A DNA stretch of 64,000 bases from the NCBI GenBank assembly GCA_029990175.1, contig JARKIP010000017.1, forward strand, positions 14,526,001 to 14,590,000, read 5' to 3'. This document shows, in pieces, positions 23,501 to 32,971 of this stretch. The notes below the pieces were generated by a model. It worked only from the letters and a program-made list of their open reading frames with translations, had not been told where the DNA came from and ran no database searches. Position 1 is the stretch's first letter. Each line of letters begins with the position of its first letter. The position numbers and the translations under genes are program-made. This DNA comes from Petunia secreta. Taxonomy: Eukaryota > Streptophyta > Magnoliopsida > Solanales > Solanaceae.

Positions 23501-26500
23501 GGAGTGAAAGTGTTAAAGTAGAAAGGTCGCAAGATACACACTGTTCGCTGTTACAAGTAGCTTCTATATATAAAAGATTATTTCTTGGATACCCTGACAT
23601 GGCGTGAAGTCTGGACTCCCACTTATCATCAAATTAACACTGACGGAAACAATTCTAGATTTCACTTGGACTTGATTCTCTGAAAACTTGTTCAATGTGA
23701 CAACAAGTCAGCTCTGTATTTTGCAGGTGACAGAGATCTACAATTTCAACCAAGACGATTTGATGACAGAGGATATATTTATCCTTGATTGCCATTCCGA
23801 TATTTATGTTTGGGTAGGCCAGCAGGTGGAGTACAAGAATAAAATGCAAGCTTTAGCTATTGGTGAGGTATGCCTTTAATGTTTATAAGGAAGTGCTTTC
23901 GTTGCATATGTGATTATGAACTACTAAATAATCTACAAACTCCCGAGTCTTTCAGAAAATTTGGATGAGCATACTGTAGGATTATCTGGGTATGTGTTTT
24001 CCAAATTGGGCCAGGCCGTGTTAGTATTTGTTCTTGAATGACTCGAAGCTTTAAGGGATAAAACATCATTTTTCTTAGTTTCTTGAATGTCTAGAGAGTT
24101 TCGATGATAACTCTCTGCTGTCTGAGTAATCCACGACTTGTAATTTCAAAAAGCATAGTGGCAAAATGAATTGCAATTCATGTGAGATAAATTTTAACCC
24201 AATTTTTTTTTTTTTTTTTTTTAAAAAAACAAGAAAATGCTTCGATGGCAAAAATGCCTATATTAGATCAGTCTAATCTAGAGAAGACGAGTGTAGTAGG
24301 AGAGAAGAAAGTTTGAGCACTTCGTGCTGCTTCTTAAAATGAACATAAAGGAGAAAGGGGAGAGCAGTCACTTGGCAGGAATGGAGAAAATATTCAAATG
24401 ACTGAGTCGTGGTAGCCAATTCATATAGCAACAGAAATTGCTGAAGGGAGGAAGAACAACTTGAGCCTTAGTGATATCAGAAGGGGTAGAAATCAAATGT
24501 TGGAGGGACTGGTAGAAGAAACAGCCTAAGAACCGGGGTGTAAGTTGTGGAGTCAATGTCTATTGACATGTAGGGACTCCTTTAGAATTTTGAAAGAAGA
24601 CTAGGACGGTTACAGAAGCATGATCTTTCAGGGGAACGGGGCAAACTATACCTTATCTCTGATCTCTACTCCAGCTTGATTATAATAAAGTTCAAAAGTT
24701 GGTGGCGAATTTGGATGGCTGATGGTTATACGGAGAGAGTTAGTCAGTTACTTGGCACGTCATTTTTTGGCCTGGGCACTTGAACCCTTTCTCATTCAAT
24801 AGAGCTCTCCTAGTCAACTGGTGTATTAGTCAATACAAAGTTTTATACCACAAATCGAATGTTGCATATGCTGAGTTTTATGCCAAGATTAACTATTTTA
24901 TAGTTCAACCAAGCGAGCCCATCCAACAGGGTGACATGATGGGCCGAAAGAATAAAGAGAAATCTCGAAGCTCAAAGACTTTGGAGAAAGGCCAAAACTA
25001 GGTGTATGTTTCCTAAGTTGCTCAGATCCTCAAATATCCTGTTGTACCCGTATCGGATCCTAAAAAAAATGCACTACTTTTGGAGGATCCGACACGTACC
25101 CGGCAACATTCTCGGAGGATCCGAGCAACATAGGATGTGTCAAAACATGTTCGAGTGTCCATAATGTTCTAACGAGAGTTCACCTAGGATTTTAGTAAGA
25201 CCCAGACGCCAGCATAAAGCTTGGTTATCTGGATTGTGCTGCTCTTCCATGTAAGTAGCTTATTAACATACAAAGCAGAGGAAGTACAGCTTGTCTAATG
25301 TAATTATGACATCATCACAAACTCACTGTTCAAAAAAAACTCCCAGTAGTTGCTATTGACTTTTTTCTCCTATGTAGGGTCATGTTTAATGTAGTTAAAT
25401 GTTAGAATGTGCTTCTTTCCCTGTCATTGGTAGATCTGTTATGTAAAGTTACGTGTTGACGACAAAGACATCCCATGAGTTTCAACATTGATGAAAAATC
25501 CAATCCTAAAGAACACATGGATATGGTTAAAGAAAATTGGCTGGTAGATTGGATAACGCTACTTAGATAAGTGATGACATGGAATGCTTGCTTCCTTGAA
25601 ATTACTATGTGGTAACCTTAATCCGAGATTGTCAAGAAAGAAGGGAGAAATCAAGTAATTGATGCAAATGACCATTATTATTATAAAAAAAAAAAAAAGG
25701 TAATTTATGCAAATGAGCCAACAACAAGGAAAAGGACTTGATGCCTACTTAATTGGCACTCCAATACAAGATTCCATATAAGGGGGAAAAGCGAAATTGA
25801 ACTCATACATTGAATACTTATGAGAAGAAATTCTTGCCGAGGTTCAATTGAAGAGGTAAAGGTCAATCCCAAAAAAGGGTTCTCTCACTAGAGAATTCTT
25901 CATCAAAACATCATAAACTAAACCCCAAGATAGAAGGCCTACTATTAATAGGCTAAGCTAATGGGATAAATCAAACACAAAATAAAGATCCTAAATAACT
26001 AGGTAGGTCGAGTGGTCCTAGTAGTGGGGTGGACGTGTGGCCATAGGTGATTCTGTCTCGAGAATAATATTATCTGAAGTCCGAATACTAGTCAACCTTA
26101 TCAATTTCTTGGTCAAAGGTGGTCAAACCACGGCCAACTCTCGTCAAACTTGGTCAAATCTATTGCCCTCTGGTCTTTGTAGATGGTGTAAGGTGATGAC
26201 CATATGTTGTCATCACATGCTTAGCCGTAACCCTTGTTCAAGGAAATTTTTATTTTCTGATAGCTTACCCTTCTACTGAAATACCATGACATCTCAAACA
26301 GCAAAGTGATTCTCCAACAAAAACCCCATAGCCACCTCCCTTCATCTGCGCTCTCTTTTTACAGCAAAATAATTACCTTTAGTTGTACTTCACTTTTATG
26401 GACTTCCATCCTGCCTCAGCATCCATCCAAGTGTCGATCAGTCAAGACATAGTCTCCTTTTTCTTGAATTACCCTGTTAATACAAGATAAACTGGACAAT

Positions 26501-28192
26501 GCCATTTCCCTTAGTAGTACAAGATAAACAATTCTTTTGAATCCTGGACACTAGTTTTGCATAGTTTATGAAGTTCTAATATAAAGTTATCGCTACACAC
26601 AGGTTACACAACAACAAAATTGAATTTGTGATCTCATTGCCTGTTCTGTTATTTTACTAATATGACGTTAACTTCTATCAATTACATCAGAAATTCCTGG
26701 AATATGATTTTCTTATGGAGAAATTACCTCACCAAGCTCCAATATACATTGTTATGGAAGGAAGTGAACCGCCTTTCTTCACTCGTCATTTCAGTTGGGA
26801 CTCGACTAAATCTTCTGTAAGTGTCTTCATGATGTTTGCATATGATTTCTGCAACTAATTTTTACTAATAGAGAACTCTTGGCAGATGCATGGTGACTCG
26901 TTCCAAAGAAAACTCACACTAGTAAAGCACGGGGGCGTTCCACCAATGGATGTAAGTTCTTTCCTATATCTACTTGCTGTCTTTTGTTTCCTGGAACTAC
27001 AGTGGTAGTGTATTGCTATATGTTTAATTGTCATGTCTTACTTTATTTTCTTATTTTTACCATTTACATTTCTTTTTGGGTAACAAAGTGGTGGTTATTT
27101 TTTTTTTTCCATCTACTTGCTTCAACAATATGATGCTTTTCCATCTTGATACATCCCTTAATATTGTTGTTGGAATGCAAACAGCTTGTCTTTTGCATCG
27201 TGTAATAGTATCTTCCTGTACAGACTGTAGGTCTTTTTGTATCTTTTAGCTTTTGGCTAGTTCTTTGAGTCTTATTGCCCTTAATGTAACACTTCTCTAT
27301 CTTAATGCGAATTTTCTAATTTTGCATGCTTTGCTTCATTAGAAACCTAAAAGGAGAACTCCCGTGTCATATGGTGGAAGGTCTGCTGCCCCCGAGAAGT
27401 CACAGCGATCGAGGAGTGTATCTTTCAGCCCCGACCGAGTTCGTGTTAGGGGCAGATCTCCAGCTTTTAACGCACTAGCAGCTACTTTTGAGAACCCAAA
27501 TGCTAGAAATTTATCTACTCCACCACCAATGGTGAGAAAGCTTTATCCAAAATCTGTGACCCCAGATACAGCAAAATTGGCACCCAGATCAGCAGCTATT
27601 GCAGCATTAACGGCAAGCTTTGATAAACCTTTACCCGCCAAGGAAGCCATAATACCTCGCTCTATAAAAGGTACAGTCTCTTCATTTTGGAACTAACAAC
27701 TCGTTTCTCCATATGAGAAATCTAAAACTCTTCAAATGATGAAGGGAGCCCTGAGGCACCAAAATTGAGCAGTGAGGCCCCGAAATCAAGTCCTCAAACC
27801 AACTCTAAGGAGAACTCAGTTAACAGTAGAACAGAGGAGAGTCCTAAACCTAAACCAGAAACAATTCAGGAAGATGTGAAGGAGGGTGAAGCTGAAGATG
27901 AGGAAGGACTTCCAATCTATCCTTATGATCGGCTTAAAACAACAGCAGCAGATCCTGCTACTGAAATTGATGTGACTAAGCGAGAGGTGCATTTCCAGAA
28001 AGCTTGATTTGGAGATTGTGCATGTTTTATTTTATTTATTTATTTTTTTTTTTTTTGATCTTTTGTTTTTCTTTGCAGACTTACTTGTCTTCAGAGGAGT
28101 TCAGAGAGAAATTCGGGATGGCTAAGGATGCTTTCTACAAGTTACCCAAGTGGAAACAGAATAAGCTAAAAATGGCACTCCAGTTGTTCTGA
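11596..28192 (+). CDS. VLN4-like: villin (VLN4-like actin-binding protein), 22 coding exons
   Basis: Villins bind, bundle, sever and cap actin filaments in the cytoplasm, often in a calcium-dependent way. Coding exons: 11596-11651, 11912-12011, 13056-13124, 13201-13437, 13531-13708, 13791-13923, 17458-17620, 17709-17856, 17993-18093, 18309-18464, 19197-19265, 19358-19426, 19529-19666, 22703-22831, 23087-23234, 23399-23409, 23727-23867, 26691-26816, 26886-26951, 27343-27670, 27745-27986, 28079-28192. They join without a stop into 973 codons, the normal plant villin length. It starts MAVSMRDLDPAFQGAGQKA. Six gelsolin repeats fill about residues 1-735 (for example FYSGDCYIFQYSYPGED in repeat 4). 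A serine- and proline-rich linker follows (about 740-905), then a villin headpiece ending KLPKWKQNKLKMALQLF. All introns are GT-AG except 13438-13530, which is GC-AG. The gene looks intact. The name VLN4-like rests on overall resemblance; another villin of the same subgroup is possible. Confidence 0.95.
13438..13530 (+). other. GC-AG intron of villin, in frame and stop-free
   Basis: The exon ends CATGTGAAGGAG and is followed by the donor GCAAGT, the best consensus for the rare GC class. The intron ends TTGGTGCAG at 13530. Joining across it restores the conserved villin run KHVVHVKE-VPFARSSL. The intron is 93 nt (31 codons) with no in-frame stop, so retained transcripts would insert 31 residues between gelsolin repeats 1 and 2 without breaking the protein. 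Confidence 0.85.
14629..14856. mobile_element. Stowaway MITE
   Basis: A 228-bp element with terminal inverted repeats CTCCCTCCGTTTC and GGAACGAAGGGAG, flanked by the TA target duplication (14627-14628 and 14857-14858). These ends are the Stowaway/Tc1-mariner hallmark. It has no coding capacity and depends on an autonomous mariner transposase. Confidence 0.9.
16032..16339 (-). mobile_element. 5'-truncated LINE with target-site duplication
   Basis: On the minus strand this reads as the C-terminus of a plant L1-type ORF2, with RKKRNGRCFENKES and LLYFWCKKSY, followed by 3' UTR and an A tail (T run at 16032-16039). Exact 15-bp copies of TTTAGAGGTGTACAG flank it at 16017-16031 and 16340-16354. This is the signature of target-primed insertion. 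Only about 0.3 kb of the 3' end is present. It lies antisense in a villin intron. Confidence 0.85.
16857..17320 (+). mobile_element. second LINE 3' fragment (reverse-transcriptase zinc-binding region)
   Basis: 16903-17094 reads CKERSEDRYPFFVHC followed by ARSIWNLF, matching the zf-RVT zinc-binding segment at the end of plant LINE ORF2. After a frameshift the sequence continues as a SMWKLERRETREAL-like stretch. An A-rich tail ends near 17320. Imperfect flanking repeats (GGATAGAAGTCC near 16844 and GGGTAGAAGTCT near 17322) could be the old target duplication. The fragment is heavily decayed. Confidence 0.7.
19427..19528 (+). other. villin intron of 102 nt without in-frame stop
   Basis: The donor is GTTTGT after TTTAAG and the acceptor is TTACCAG. 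The length is a multiple of three (34 codons) and no stop interrupts the frame. It is the second villin intron here whose retention would keep the frame open. Family comparison (IVFKGG joined across it) supports that it is normally removed. Confidence 0.8.
20069..20257. mobile_element. Stowaway MITE
   Basis: A 189-bp element with near-perfect terminal inverted repeats (CTCCCTCCGTCCCAAA and TTTTGGGACGGAGGGAG) and a TA duplication on both sides (20067-20068 and 20258-20259). The ends are better preserved than in the copy at 14629, so it is probably a younger insertion in the same gene. Confidence 0.93.
22150..22270 (+). mobile_element. tRNA-derived SINE remnant
   Basis: GGTTCGAATCC at 22219-22229 is an exact RNA polymerase III B box. 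It is followed by AGGTGGATTCTTTGT, as in Solanaceae SINEs of the TS/SolS type. An A-box-like word (GAGCTGAGTAACAG) lies about 30 bases upstream. No poly-T/A end or target duplication could be fixed, so the limits are approximate. Confidence 0.5.
23399..23409 (+). other. 11-nt microexon of villin
   Basis: The exon GGGATCTGAAG lies between TCTCCAG and GTGAGT. The preceding exon ends one base into a codon, and the 11 nt complete Gly-Asp-Leu-Lys. The next exon continues VTEIYNF. This restores the villin consensus SKG(N/D)LKVxEIYNF in gelsolin repeat 6. Skipping it would shift the frame. Confidence 0.85.
23868..26690 (+). other. 2.8-kb villin intron
   Basis: The intron contains a T run (24203-24222) and the fold-back element at 25017-25129. 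GGTCAAA words recur in 26100-26160. No gene is seen. The acceptor ACATCAG ends at 26690. Confidence 0.6.
25017..25129. mobile_element. short fold-back element
   Basis: A 113-bp sequence begins GTTGCTCAGATCCTC and ends GAGGATCCGAGCAAC, so the ends are inverted repeats. The middle (GGATCC words around an AAAAATGCACTACTTTTGG core) is also self-complementary. I recognise this as a common small repeat of Solanaceae genomes. The whole unit can fold into one hairpin. Confidence 0.7.
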
Positions 28193-28660
28193 GTGCATTC
28201 AGGCCTGTTCTCTCCGAGGTTGCTGCAGCATAGACTGCGGATAGAAGATACATACTAAGAATTTTACGACCCGTCTGTATCAATTTTTGCCCACTCCAAT
28301 TGCTTCCTGTTTTCTATGATTGACACGCACCTTATACAGCAGCAGGGATCCAATTCCAACAGTGTCGAGGGACAGCACCAGTGCAATTTTAGCTGCTACT
28401 GCTCCTAAGTTTCCCAACTAGACAGAAGAAGATCCCATTACTTCCAGTATATTTTTTTTGGGGGTTTTCTCCTGCTAATTTATTATAAGTTAGTTGCTTG
28501 TTATTCTTTTTGGTCGAAGGTTTGTGGTGAGTTTGCATTTTTTACGCTTCCTATTTCTTTTTTTCAACTTTGTTTTCTTTATTCATTCTTTTGTTTTAGC
28601 CATCATTGATTTCATAGAAAACTTGGGGTTTTGCAAATGAAAACTCGTTAGGCCGTGATG
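28193..28660 (+). other. 3' UTR and downstream region of villin
   Basis: AT-rich sequence after the TGA at 28190-28192. T-rich stretches and ATTTATTATAAG-like words (near 28477) are compatible with plant poly(A) signals, but the cleavage site cannot be fixed. No other gene is seen to about 28900. Confidence 0.4.
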
Positions 28661-28989
28661 CGAGGTTTTGTACAGTAAGTGTGTAACCACTCCACTTTTT
28701 ATTTGTCGTAGTGAATGGAAGTCTGATTGTTTTTTCCAATCTCTATTTTTTTTCCTGCTGTGTTGGACTTTATTTGTTTATGTTGTCTGGCTGTCAACTT
28801 TTTTCCCTTTCAATAACATTCATTGGTTAACACTTTATATTTTAGTATACCATTCTCAAACTGAAAATTAAGTTTGTTTCATCAGATTGGTATGTAGATG
28901 TTTAGGGTGAAAATCCCTCTCTTCTGTCGCAGCATCGGGCAGTTCTCTCATCCATATTCGTAGAAATGGCGCCCTGTGTTATTCAAAAC

Positions 28990-30128
28990 TATTTAAAGTA
29001 GCATTCTTTCTCCTCATCCTCCTTTCCTTCCGTTGTGGCCTTTTCCCAACCTAGTAAAGATCTCCTCATCTTCTTCAAATTCCAGTCCCTCATTTGTATT
29101 TTCTGCTCGACTGCACTATATAGATGCGAATCAATATTTTAATTTTTTTGACATTTTTACGCTAATTGACATACTAAACCACTTAATTACAGAAAATACT
29201 GATACTTTTTAAATAATTACCCTACATACCAACACATTTTACAAAATATACAATTTTTTCATTTCCTTTCTTCCCTCTCGACCCAAAACCCTAACTTCTC
29301 CCCCTCTCTTTCTCTCCTCTCCTCCATCCACCCACCCCACCCTTCCGCCGTTCCCCACCCCCTCGCCGGTCGCCACCGCCGCGTTGCTTCACCGCGGCGA
29401 ACTGGAGCAAATCTGCTCCTCTCTTCTCCGATCTTCTCCTCTTTTTTCTTTTTTTTTTTCATTTTGTACGTGTGTGTGTGTATTTTTATGTATACATATG
29501 TATTTTGTAAATACAAGTTCAGATCTGCTTCTCCTTCTTCTTTTTTGCATTTGAATATACACATTCAAATACAAGTGTATGTATCTGTATGTTCGTGTAT
29601 ATACATGTAATATTTTTCAGCACACAAGTGTATGTACGTGTATATCACTGTATGAATGTGTATATTCGAGCATCTATTTGTATTTTTTATACATATTTTT
29701 GTGTGCATGTCAAGTAATAAATGTCACACCCATAAATTTGTATGTTTCGTCTGTAGATCTGTAGATCCACGTATGTATGTGTGTGTTTAATGTATGTATA
29801 ACACAATTTTTTTGTGTACTTACATGTATTTTTGTTTATATGTATTTTTCAACTTTAATTTCAAAGAAAAATCAATGTTTATATGTGTATTTATGTGTAT
29901 TTCATTTTTTAGATTCAAAAACACAAAAAAAAAAAAAAAAAAAAAAACCGGTGGTGGATGGTGGCAGCCGGCGGTGACTAGGCGCCGCCGAGGAACCCTA
30001 ATTTGTTAGTTTTGTTGATTTTTTATATAATGTGTAAAAACATATTAGTATTTTTTGTAAAGTGGAATAATGTTGGTATTTTTTGTAATTTTGGTGTTAG
30101 AGTTGTATATATTTGTAAATAGCCCTTT
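28990..30128. repeat. non-coding repeat with GC-rich leader-like block and GTAT-rich tract
   Basis: A CT-rich run with AACCCTAAC (29290) leads into a GC- and CpG-rich block (29330-29420). A long TGTATG/GTGTAT low-complexity tract follows (about 29430-29900), then an A run (29929-29947) and a second GC-rich block (29948-29998). Open frames here come from low complexity and are not genes. A similar arrangement in the opposite orientation lies at about 39030-39840, so this looks like a dispersed repeat family. Confidence 0.5.
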
Positions 30129-30151
30129 GGGGGGGGGGGGGGGGGGGGGGG
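30129..30151. repeat. 23-base G homopolymer
   Basis: An uninterrupted run of 23 G directly follows TAGCCCTTT. Such a run is rare in plant DNA. It may be a real G-quadruplex-forming tract or a sequencing or assembly artefact at a repeat boundary. Confidence 0.9.
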
Positions 30152-30236
30152 AGAATTACACAACTATGACACCTTAGGCAATGGTTTGCCTAATTGACCT
30201 CGCTTAAAATGATTTGCAAGAATGACCTCCGCTAAC

Positions 30237-30540
30237 TTTAAGTAAGTACTATCCTCGTAGTAGCACTTGACTTTATATAACTTGAAGTGCTACCTCGTGG
30301 ATGGAAATACCTCTATGAAATCTTATATTGACGCCTGCATCCCGCAACCCCTTTTAAGTAAGTGCTGCCCCCGTGGTAGCACTTGACATTTTTTCTCTTT
30401 CAACATATTCCCAGACAACTTGAAGTGCTACCCCGTGCCCTTTATATTTTTCGAAAAGGCAGCACTTGTCAATTTATAACTTGAAGTGCTACACCTATGG
30501 TATCACTTGTCAATTTATAATTTGAAGTGCTTCATCCGAG
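30237..30540. repeat. palindrome array 1 (GTAGCACTT / AAGTGCTAC)
   Basis: The 9-bp words AAGTGCTAC and its complement GTAGCACTT, with close variants, recur about eight times. They alternate in orientation and are often joined by a CCCCGTGG-type loop or by TGTCAATTTATAA spacers, so many local hairpins are possible. No coding sequence is present. Confidence 0.8.
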
Positions 30541-30718
30541 GCCATTTTGCTAAACCATTCTTAAGTGGAGACAAGACCATAACCAAGGACAAGGGGTACC
30601 TGTGAATTTTTTTGATTTTTTTTGTAAAAATTCAGTGTAGGGGCCTGTTTGGCGCGCGTTAATTGATTTGTAGCCGTCAAAAACAAATTCGCTGAGAAAT
30701 AGCCACCTCCGGTCAAAT

Positions 30719-31122
30719 CCCAGTATAAATACTGGGACTTTGAACAAAACCTGTTCAAGGCCCCAGTATTTGTACTGGGGAAGCTTCAGTAAACTAACCC
30801 CAGTATAAATACTGGGGCTTTGAACAAGTTTTGTTCAAGGCCCCAGCATTTTGTTATGGGACTATGTATAAAGCTTCAGTCCCATAACAAAATGCTGGGG
30901 CTGTGAACAAAACTTGTTCAAAGCCCCAGCATTATTATGGGACTGAAGCTTTATATATAAAGTCTCATAACCCATAACAAAATGCTGGGGCTGTGAACAA
31001 AACTTGTTCAAAGCCCCATCATTTTGTTATGGGACTCAGCTTTATATATAAAGTCCCATAACAAAATACTTGGGCTTTGAACAAGTTTTGTTCAAAGCCC
31101 CAGTTTTTTGTTATGGGGCTAG
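30719..31122. repeat. palindrome array 2 (CCCCAGTAT.. and TTGAACAA..TTGTTCAA units)
   Basis: Five copies of a TTGAACAA..TTGTTCAA-type palindrome start at 30740, 30820, 30903, 30993 and 31077, spaced about 80-90 bp. Between them lie GC-capped palindromes: an 18-bp one at 30719-30736, 20-bp ones at 30761-30780 and 30798-30817, and a hairpin with perfect 23-bp arms at 30841-30863 and 30878-30900. Later units repeat ATAACAAAATGCTGGGG in both orientations. The whole array is self-complementary at several scales. Confidence 0.9.
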
Positions 31123-32062
31123 TCTGGGGTGTTTTTCCAACGCTAATGGAGCTTAAGTGTGCGCGCGAATTTTTGGCTATTCTTCAATGAATTTTGAAAC
31201 GGTGGATAGTCCCCATTGAGCGCGTCCAAAAATGGCTAGTGATCAAAATTTCCCATTTTTTTTCAATATAAGAGCGTGTGATATACATTTTGGGTAGATT
31301 GGTAATCAAGTAGCCACTTTTAGGGTTTTGATTAGAAATATAGCCATATTTTACGTATCACACCATCCAAATAGCCACTTGTAGGGTGGTGAATTGATAA
31401 TACAGCTAGTCTTATAGTGAAATTCTGAGCAAGTAAAGGGGTTTCCGTGAACTTATTTAGCATATTAAGGGCATTAGGTTGGCTATGAGATTTCTTTTAA
31501 TTATTAAAATAGGCTGAAAATATTATTTTCTTTTTGTTGACTGAAAAATTATTTGCCACCTCATTGTGGATTGATAAACATATCGAGTGAAATAGTGAAA
31601 AACAAATGACTTTCTCATACAAAAGAAAGAACGGTGATATTTTGAGTGAAACGTTAAAATATATTTTATTATTCAAAATTAAAAATAGTGAGTTTGTTCA
31701 TCTGTTTTCAATAATTTAGTGATCATTTAAGTAGTAGACTCCGGTAAGTAATCGAAAGGAAAAAATGAATTACCTACAAAACTATTAATTTTAATTTTAT
31801 TATTGATATCGGGCATGTGCTGGCACAGAGCTACTAGAACTAGTTAATGTTAGACGTCTCTACTGAAAGGGACAATTTTGACAAAAAAAAGTCATTATTG
31901 GGGTTTTTGTTATACTTATATACCATTTTACACACTTAATTATAAAAAATAAAAATATTATTGATATTATAAAATATAGTATTATTTTATTATACAAATT
32001 ACTACAAACAACTAAAAAGAAAAACACTGGCCACAACCTCACATCCCTCCCCCTTGCTGCTA
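31123..32062. other. AT-rich non-coding stretch
   Basis: No gene is seen. The word ATAGCCACTT and variants (TAGCCACTTTTAGGG, TAGCCACTTGTAGGG) recur between 31300 and 31390, probably belonging to the repeat that carries array 2. Confidence 0.5.
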
Positions 32063-32524
32063 GGGGTGTTCACAGTTCGGTTTGGTTGATTTTTTATCAA
32101 AACCATAACCAAACCAATTTAATTGATTTTTAAATTCTTGGAATCAACCAAACCAAGTAAAATTAAATCATCAGTTTGGTTCAGTTTATTAGTTTTTTAC
32201 AAACTAAATAGCAATGATCGGAAGAAAATGACTAAAGAATTATTCTTAAAAAAGAATGATAAAGAGAACTCTAGAAAATATGTATCATGTTTTGTATATC
32301 ATTAAGAAAAGCGGAATAATACAAAATAAATTTATCTGCTCCTAGTTAGGCCATCTGCCATTTTTTTTTTTTTTTAAACAATATTATCCTATCATGAGCA
32401 ATAGCATATCACGTTTATATACAAGTCAAAATGGTAATTACAACTCATCCATACTTTTATGCAAGTAAAGTTCTAACCGAGAGCCACTAGTTACTGGCGG
32501 ACAAGAGTGATTATACTAAATCGT

Positions 32525-32955
32525 TGATATAGTTAGTTTTAAATACATTTCAAATTAGGTTAAATGAGGTCGTTTGAAGGTGTAAGAAGGAGGGAAATTA
32601 AAAGTAAAGCAGACGACGTTGTTTTGTTAATTAGAGGGGCGTCTGTTTTGTTAAACTACACGACGTCGTCTGAAGCTTAGGTGTCATTCTGTTATGCCAA
32701 CATGGCAGCTGTTAGTTAGGTTGTTAGGAAAAAGTTAGTTATCACTAATTAGTTAAATGGAGGAGGAAATTCTTGTATGAAGGTATCTAGTTTATGAATT
32801 TGTATAATGAATACTTCCATTTCTTCTTTCTAAATTCTTCTTACCCTAATTTCTCACATTAAATTTCTGTTTAGGAACCTTACTATCCATGGTTTCTTAG
32901 GAATTTGATCCATCTATTTTTCCCCAAATTCTTGTTTTGAAATTTGCTCGTATCA
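32525..32955 (+). repeat. 5' LTR of family B
   Basis: The LTR runs from TGATATAG to GCTCGTATCA. It shares GACGACGT words, AGGTGTCATTCTGTTATGCC and the T-rich 3' end with 38067-38501. The primer-binding site follows after three bases. Confidence 0.85.
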
Positions 32956-32958
32956 TTT

Positions 32959-32971
32959 TGGTATCAGAGCC
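32959..32971 (+). other. primer-binding site, initiator tRNA-Met type
   Basis: TGGTATCAGAGCC lies three bases after the 5' LTR and matches the 3' end of initiator tRNA-Met. Confidence 0.88.

Noticed and set aside
29259..29574. Minus-strand frames rich in arginine, glutamate and lysine
   Set aside because: They result from CT-rich and GC-rich low-complexity DNA; no domain, start context or conservation can be argued.
30719..31122. CRISPR-like repeat-spacer array
   Set aside because: The genome is eukaryotic, the repeats are palindromes of varying sequence and the spacers are themselves repeated.
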